From positions 11,223,691 to 11,287,690 of the forward strand of contig NC_064540.1 in NCBI RefSeq assembly GCF_023856365.1: a stretch of DNA of 64,000 nt, given 5' to 3'. The stretch comes from Brienomyrus brachyistius. Taxonomy: Eukaryota; Chordata; Actinopteri; Osteoglossiformes; Mormyridae. Both the position numbers and the translations under genes were made by a program. Positions 57,633-64,000 of the stretch are shown here, piece by piece. Under the pieces are notes generated by a model. That model saw nothing but the letters and a program-made list of their open reading frames with translations, was not told the DNA's origin and searched no databases. Every line of letters begins with the position of its first letter. Positions within the stretch are counted from its first letter, which is position 1.

Positions 57633-58035
57633 GGTTTGCTGAGCACCCTGAGCTGGACCATGCCAAGCGTACTGCCCAAGTCAGCTGGACAGGAAACTAC
57701 AGGAAGCAGGTGAGAGCCAGGATTTGGGCCCTCTGATTGGACAGGCGGCTCTGGAAAGAGGCGTGCTGGAAAAGGACTCGTGTATGGACGGTTAGTGGAG
57801 CTGAGTGGGGACCAAAACCAGCACACGATATAAAAACATAAATGGACAGATGACAAAATCACAACCTTAGCACTGAAACGAAACAGAACAGATGGACGCC
57901 CAAAGTCATTTGCTCTGGGAGCAGTAAGACTGAGCCCCAAGCAAAATTCGCTATGCTGGCACTTCCGGTTTTAATTAATTCCTTAAGGACCAGTCCCAAT
58001 CATCCCAGGTGACACGGGCATGAAACAGCTAAGGC
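57633..58035 (-). mobile_element. Possible antisense LTR fragment
   Basis: Directly after the LINE tail lies GC-richer sequence with GATATAAAAACATAAATGG (TATA-like in complement) and CCCAATCATCCCAGGTGACA at the right end, similar in style to antisense gypsy LTRs. No partner copy. The 119-codon minus-strand frame 57940-57581 crosses the LINE tail and is not a gene. Confidence 0.3.
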
Positions 58036-59529
58036 ACTACCCCTGCATTATTATGTCGTAATTCACTGAAACCCTAGATAAACAGCTAATATTTTATTAT
58101 TTTTATGTACTCTTTTTGTTGAGCATTTTAAAACATACATCATTTAAAGCTGACTAGCTAGAGCCAGTTGAGCTTTTCCTTTTAATAAAATGTTTACATT
58201 TAAACAGATTGCATTAAGAACCATGAAAAACCAAGGAGAGTCACTTTATGTAAATGTGGTATCACTGAATATTGAGTGAGAGCTTCTGTGGGGAATATCC
58301 TCAACTATGAACATGAGCCCAAATAATGGGGTGATATAAGTGTTGAAAATGAGGGATTCTAGGGCAAAACAGTTTTAATTGCTTGTTTTTATTCCTATCT
58401 GGCAAACAAGTAATTTTTTTGCTTCTTAATTAAGACAAATGTATAGTTTAGAAAAGACTGTACACCTCACTGATACATTTTGCAAGGCAGACACAGACAA
58501 TTTAGCATTGTTGATTGTGCAGGGGCTACACTAGCATAATAACATTAATCCAGGGGAAAGGCATCTGCAAGGCTGCACACTGCAAAACAAAGTATATTCA
58601 TTTACTGCCGGTTCACCCAAATACATTTTATTGACATGCTAGGGATAACAGAGAATTTCGGAAAGGTAATAAAAAAAGGTTGTACAGCTGAATTGTGTTG
58701 TTTGAGCTTAACTGAAGGCCTTTGAGATATATTGTATACAGGTACAGAGATCTAGGTGGCAAGGTCAGTGCGGAAAGCAAAAGCAAAACTGTATGTAATA
58801 TATATGCGCATCTAAATACGTTTTTAAAAGCCCCCAGATGTAATCACACTATATCAACTGATTGTGCCTATGTACTCCTGCAACTAGCATTTCTCCAACA
58901 ACTGAAAGTAGGTTGGATTTACTAAAATGTGACTGTGAATAGGTAATTTTTAAATATGGTGTCATTTTTAAAAACTTGTATAAACTATAAAAAATCTTAG
59001 ATAGTATAAATGCTTTCTAGTTTATGGGAATTAAACGTAAATGTGACACAAGTTTCCATGTGGTAATAAAGGATTACTTGCCAATGAGAGGAGGGGCATT
59101 TGCAGAGGCCTGGAGTGACTGGTACAGTCATTTTCAATGTGCCTCCAAATGTATTAATGAAACCAATATATAAATGAAGTTTATCTAATTAAAAATGTAA
59201 CTCCTTTATCCTTTTACAATCTTGTTTTTGCCGGTTATTGTTTTGTTTTGCTTTTTCTCCCTAAGACTGGACACCCAAGCAGGAATTACGCACGGCCTGA
59301 CTACCTGTGCACTGTGTGTTTTATTTTCTAGTCTTCAGTAAAACAGTATTTTTCATTCATCTTAGGATATTATTTTGCTTCCTGGTTCTGTCCTCGAGCC
59401 AAGCCATCTCTTTCACAGCACCATGGTACATTAACTACAAGGTACAAGGTGTTTTACTCACAGAAGCTCCATATTTCACTACTTCTGCGTGCTCTATAGC
59501 CATAACAGACATTACCTGATAGCAAAATA

Positions 59530-59532
<3 letters not shown>
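58036..59532. other. No gene or repeat recognised
   Basis: AT-rich sequence with only short unassigned frames. Confidence 0.5.

Positions 59533-59574
<42 letters not shown>
59533..59574. repeat. (AT)n microsatellite
   Basis: About 42 bp of nearly perfect AT repeats. Confidence 0.97.
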
Positions 59575-59576
<2 letters not shown>

Positions 59577-62500
59577 TATTTTCAAATTAATTTTAGGTAA
59601 CCACAACACTTTTTAAAAATTGAAGGCAGCCTTTTTTTTCGAATGACCCTGGAATACTCAGACTGGTATCAAGAATACTCAGGTCAGTATCAAGTAGTTT
59701 TAAATATTTTATCTTTCAAATGAGTCATTTTAATAGCTTTGATAAGCTTTGCATTCTTTGACTGATGTGTTGGTATAATAGAGAGTAATTGTGTTAGTAT
59801 GGCACAGGGGGACCTAGTGCCTAGCACGCAAATCCAGACATGTGAGGGACTTAGTGATGGAATAAAGGCCCACGGCATTGCCTTGCCCTGTAAATGCACC
59901 GCGATTCCCTTTTTCTGCGCTTGGTGAGCCTACCCTACAAGGATTAGCCATCCGCGGTCAGAAGGCAGAGCACCGGCAGTGACAAAATGTAAGGGAGGGC
60001 AGAGTAGCGGGCAACTTTCCATAATAGCTTCGTAATAGGAAACCAGTAAGCATACAAAATGTCCAAATGTACTGGACAAATGGATGAAAGAGATTTAAGA
60101 GTTTTAAGTTTCAGGAAAAATTGAAAGATTTAAATTTGGTTCTGAAGGCATGCATGGGGGGGGGATTCAGATTTATGACCTTATCCAAGGTAAAAATGAA
60201 TTGTGGGACCAGTGGCAGAGCGACACGAGCTGGCAGAACCCTGCCAGTGTGATACAGGCTTGCCTGACACTCGAAAGGAAAAGGTTGTTTGCAGGCTGCA
60301 AAATGAAGGCATAAAGTAGCTGCTCCTCAGAAAGAGAGACCTGCCATTGGCACGCTCCTTGAAAATCACCATATCTATGAAAACAGCCAGAAAAAATGCA
60401 CTAGAATTGCAAAAGAATGTAACTGCTGAATGCACTGTTAACAAAGTTGTAACAAAACATCTGGATGAAGTGCTATCATACTTTTGATGTGGAAAGAGAT
60501 CTCATGGTCTGATACGGTGCTGATTTATAAATGCCCAGAGGACCAACATGCATCTCAGAGCCAGGCCTGTTCCTGACATTTCTACACTTTACAATGTCTA
60601 GAATAGTGCAATAACTCATCTCTAGAGGGAACCAATGGGAATTAACAGAGGTCTACCCACTCAACAATCTACTGTCAATTCTAAAAGACAAGATCTGTTA
60701 CATTCATATGCTAATGTTCAGAATACTAATATTCCCTGTCTGCAAATAAATGTTTCACTATAGAAAGTTATAAGGCTTGAATGGGAGACTGGAGATTTTG
60801 TCTAGAAGTGGCCCAGTCACGTCTCTGACCATTTCATTCACCTCAGGAAAGCATATTGACCCATGATCTGCCACTATTCATATCCTAATAGTAGCAATGG
60901 ATCTACTCTCTCATTAGTCCATGCATATTCCATAGAGTGAACAGCAGCATCTTAGCAGAGGGAAGTGGTTACTCCAAACTGGAATCTGTAGTACAAAGAA
61001 TCTAGCTATGGCATTTTCCTGCGGTATTATGCAGTTGTGTGCATCTATTTTGTGCTGTGTGGAAGAGCTGGAAAGTTCAGGTGCAAAAAGTACCAATCCA
61101 GACCAAGGTTTTATTTCGACCAATCAGTTGCGCATACACTAAAGAGTCACAGTCGCAGAGTGCTCAGCTGGTTGGTTGAAACAAATCCCAGGTATGGATA
61201 CTTTCTGCACTTGAATTTTCCACCTCCATGTACTTGGATAATACAGGTCTCTTAGAATATGACCAGTTGTGATTTATAACATGAATAACAAAATATCATG
61301 GCTACAGTATCACATTACTTGCTGAATCCAGATTGATCCAATGGTAGATATTACTTGGTTACAGGAAGATAAACAAATTATTTGTAAGCTGTTTTCTAAA
61401 ACTTTACATAGAAATTATCATAAATAAGGATGTATTTAACACCTATCTTGTAATTTTCAGAAAGATTCTATAAATTTTGTGGATATGATATTAATGGTTA
61501 GTTTATCATTTATAACCGATATGGTCAGTTCACACATTTAATTTACATTTACTGTCACTTGATTTTTTTTTTTAACTTTGTTTTCTTTCAGGTGGGGGGT
61601 GGCACTACAGTATTCATCAATTTCAGTTTATGTTGCTTGCTGAGACATTAAAATGGGATCTTTTTTATTCAAGGAGAATCCATTAGAATTTGTGCCTGTA
61701 AATCTTCAGACCGCAGAGGCAAACAAAAAAAATGAATCCTCTCTTTTTATTTGTTTTTTTTATTATTATTATTTCACCAGTTATCACTCCCTTGCAGTAA
61801 GAAAGTTACCCGACGTTATTTTTGAGTAGTAAAGAAGCATTATGCACGTCAAACAATATAAATGTGTTCATTTGTTCTTGTGATTTCAGCTCCTCAGATA
61901 CAGGAATAACACACTGTTCCAGCATTATAAAACCTTAACCCCATCATCATAGATAGCTATAGATCACCTTTAAATTTGTTTATGTCGATACTCGATCCAA
62001 ATGTTCAGTACTGGATACAGTTTTTACTCATTAAGGAGTAATCAGAATACTTGCCAAGGAAATTAATCAGGTTGGCCTCCATTTACAGTCAGCTTCACTC
62101 TGAACTTGAAGATATAATTTTGGTTAATATACTACCACATATTGCTGCCTCAACTTAAATTTGAGATGAGATTGTCAAGCATTTAATTAGGATGGTAAAA
62201 ATTTGCACTGATTCACAGAACTTTATAAGAAGACTCCATGTCATATTCAGAAAATTGTCATTAACTTGAAAGTAAGTATAACATAATTTAATTTTCATTA
62301 AAGTGAGCTTATGGCTCTTGTCTGCCTTACTGGGACCCTGCACTTTAGCATATTCCTCCATTTTGTGTTCTGCTCCCTGACGGGTCTTTGTCAGGTGACA
62401 GTAGTTGCAAAAAAAAAAAAAATAAAAAAAAAAAAATCAGATATTAATCCATGCAAATTTTAGCAAATTTATATATACTTCAGCTCTCTTCACAAAAACA

Positions 62501-63709
62501 CCAATTTTGTCACAGACAGAATGACTGGGATGCATCACTCTTAATAAAAAATAGAATTATGATAAATGGCAAGGGTAACCTGTTATCTATATGAGGCAAC
62601 CTGAAAATGGGAATGTGAGTTACAGCACTTTCGCTTTTTGACCTATGAGCGTAATGAATCTGGCTGCAGGACCAAAGAGATACTGTACTGCTAGGTCTTT
62701 TTAACGCTGTTGCAGTCCCTATAGAGCTCTCCTCCTGCCAACTGAGACAGAAACACACCCTTGGGCTGTGTCACCATACATCTCCCCAGCCTCTCCTATT
62801 AGGTTTACCGCAGCCATTCCTAATCACAAATGACAAACGGCACATTCGATTGGTTGATGGCGATGTTCACACATCAGCTAACAGTCTATAAAACTTATTG
62901 ATCTCATGCAGGTCCAAACAATAAAATAACAATACACCTGAGACAAAAAAAGTATTAAAGTGTCTTTTTTTTAGAAGGGGTGAGGGGTTGAGTATAAAAC
63001 TGCCATTTTGTCATGTTGAAAAACATTTAGCATTATTTTTGACTATTGTTAATAAAATAGCATTGTGCAGATAAACCATCTTAAAGACATAGTCTATGGT
63101 GAGTGGGCACTGAATGTACAGTACATACCCCATATGCACAATAGCCATTTTGCACTGTATTTACAATGTCGTACATTTTTTAGTCTATAAATTTATTACT
63201 TTTATATTTATATATCATATCTGCCTTGGGAAGGGGGGGGGGAGACAAATACATTTTAGCCAATGTGGTTGTTTTTTTAAAGAATCTATGCTGTCTCATG
63301 ACATATTGTAGAGTAGCTTTCAGTTTACACTGGCTCACCACACACTAGCTAAAGAATTAATGTACTGCTGGTCTCTAAATAAAACATTTCTCCTTTTAGC
63401 CGGCTGGCCTTTCACTCACAGTGCATAACGTATATAATGCACAGTAGATACATTTGTTGAATTATTAATAGGGGGCATTCACTATTTGGGAGGTGCTATT
63501 ATCAATGTATATCTTGTATATGAAAAAGAAATCCAAAGCCTTAGGCCACCAAAGAAAATTATGTTTAATGCTATTTATCTGGGCAGTACTGGTGTATTTG
63601 ATCCGGAAAAAGAGAGAATGGATGACTAGAAGAAAAGAGCTTTGGTTCCCAAACCTCTCTTCAGGTGCAGCCAAGCCATTTTTTTGAATTTCTAACATTT
63701 TTCCATTAT
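59575..63709. other. Long unannotated stretch
   Basis: More than 4 kb without a recognisable repeat family or coding region. Contains a G run (60157-60164), an A-rich run with one T (62409-62437) and a G run (63232-63241). Frames at 60181-60444 and 62510-62758 (minus) have no known domain. Possibly unique intronic or intergenic DNA. Confidence 0.5.
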
Positions 63710-64000
63710 CCATCCATTTTCCAAACCGCTTATCCTACTGGGTTGCGGGGGGTCCGGAGCCTATCCCGGAAGCAATGGGCACGAGGCAGGGAACAACCCA
63801 GGATGGGGGGCCAGCCCATCGCAGGGCACACTCACACACCATTCACTCACACATGCACACCTATGGGCAATTTAGCAACTCCAATTAGCCTCAGCATGTC
63901 TTTGGACTGTGGGGGGAAACCGGAGTACCCGGAGGAAACCCCACGACGACATGGGGAGAACATGCAAACTCTGCACACATGTGACCCAGGCGGAGACTTG
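63710..64000 (-). mobile_element. tRNA-headed SINE, cut by the window edge
   Basis: From CCATCCATTTTCCAAACCGC at the left to GTGACCCAGGCGGAGACTTG at the edge. About 96 percent of positions I compared by eye match 49699-49995; the head lies beyond the window. A short (CCAT) end is present. Low divergence suggests a recently active family. Confidence 0.93.

Noticed and set aside
57581..57940. 119-codon minus-strand frame as a gene
   Set aside because: It starts in LTR-like DNA and runs into a LINE tail; no domain is recognisable.
60181..60444. 87-codon minus-strand frame with a hydrophobic stretch as a membrane protein
   Set aside because: No homology known to me, no promoter or splice evidence, and its length is within chance expectation.

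Overview
This window looks like intergenic or intronic DNA from a ray-finned fish. The evidence is a dense mix of repeat families typical of fish: several Tc1/mariner lineages, non-autonomous piggyBac-like elements, a PIF/Harbinger relic, L2/CR1-like and RTE-like LINEs, Ty3/gypsy pol relics, and a tRNA-headed SINE seen repeatedly in both orientations. Long (AT)n, (GT)n and (AG)n microsatellites fit the same picture. The species cannot be fixed from sequence alone. No exon of an ordinary host gene, no rRNA or functional tRNA gene and no CRISPR array could be supported. Nearly all open frames are short (about 60-160 codons) and are chance frames or fragments of transposon genes.

Layout. 1-9 kb: AT-rich DNA with a degenerate tandem repeat (1.95-2.18 kb), a short interspersed repeat present twice (one copy split by a Tc1/mariner-type remnant at 3.0-3.5 kb), and an antisense LINE reverse transcriptase relic (5.0-5.7 kb). 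8.5-10 kb: antisense mariner/Tc1 relic followed by a roughly 19-bp minisatellite. 13-18.8 kb: old SINEs, a Tc1 N-terminal relic, a TTAA-flanked piggyBac-like MITE, an antisense Tc1 fragment, the endonuclease and N-terminal RT part of an RTE-like LINE, and a probable antisense LTR. 19-34 kb: sparse region with a few SINE, Tc1 and LTR-like fragments. 34.3-37.4 kb: antisense Ty3/gypsy pol with a probable leader/LTR, then an antisense LINE. 37.4-40 kb: nothing recognised.

40-50 kb is the busiest part: antisense Tc1 relics, a 400-bp MITE with perfect 22-bp terminal repeats, a second piggyBac-like MITE abutting a Tc1 transposase relic whose coding sequence contains a 30-bp in-frame tandem array, another Tc1 element with an open DD34E C-terminal half, a two-gene Harbinger relic, a gypsy reverse transcriptase cut next to its YLDD site by a Tc1 insertion, a LINE 3' end, and a complete SINE with an 11-bp target-site duplication. 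50-64 kb: degenerate SINEs, LTR-like pieces, two LINE tails, a 124-bp (AT)n(AG)n tract, long unannotated stretches, and a young SINE running off the right edge.

The elements do not work together as a system. The interest lies in nested insertions that give relative ages, in the tandem arrays, and in a few unique GC-richer patches that could be conserved non-coding elements. No convincing undescribed biological system was found.
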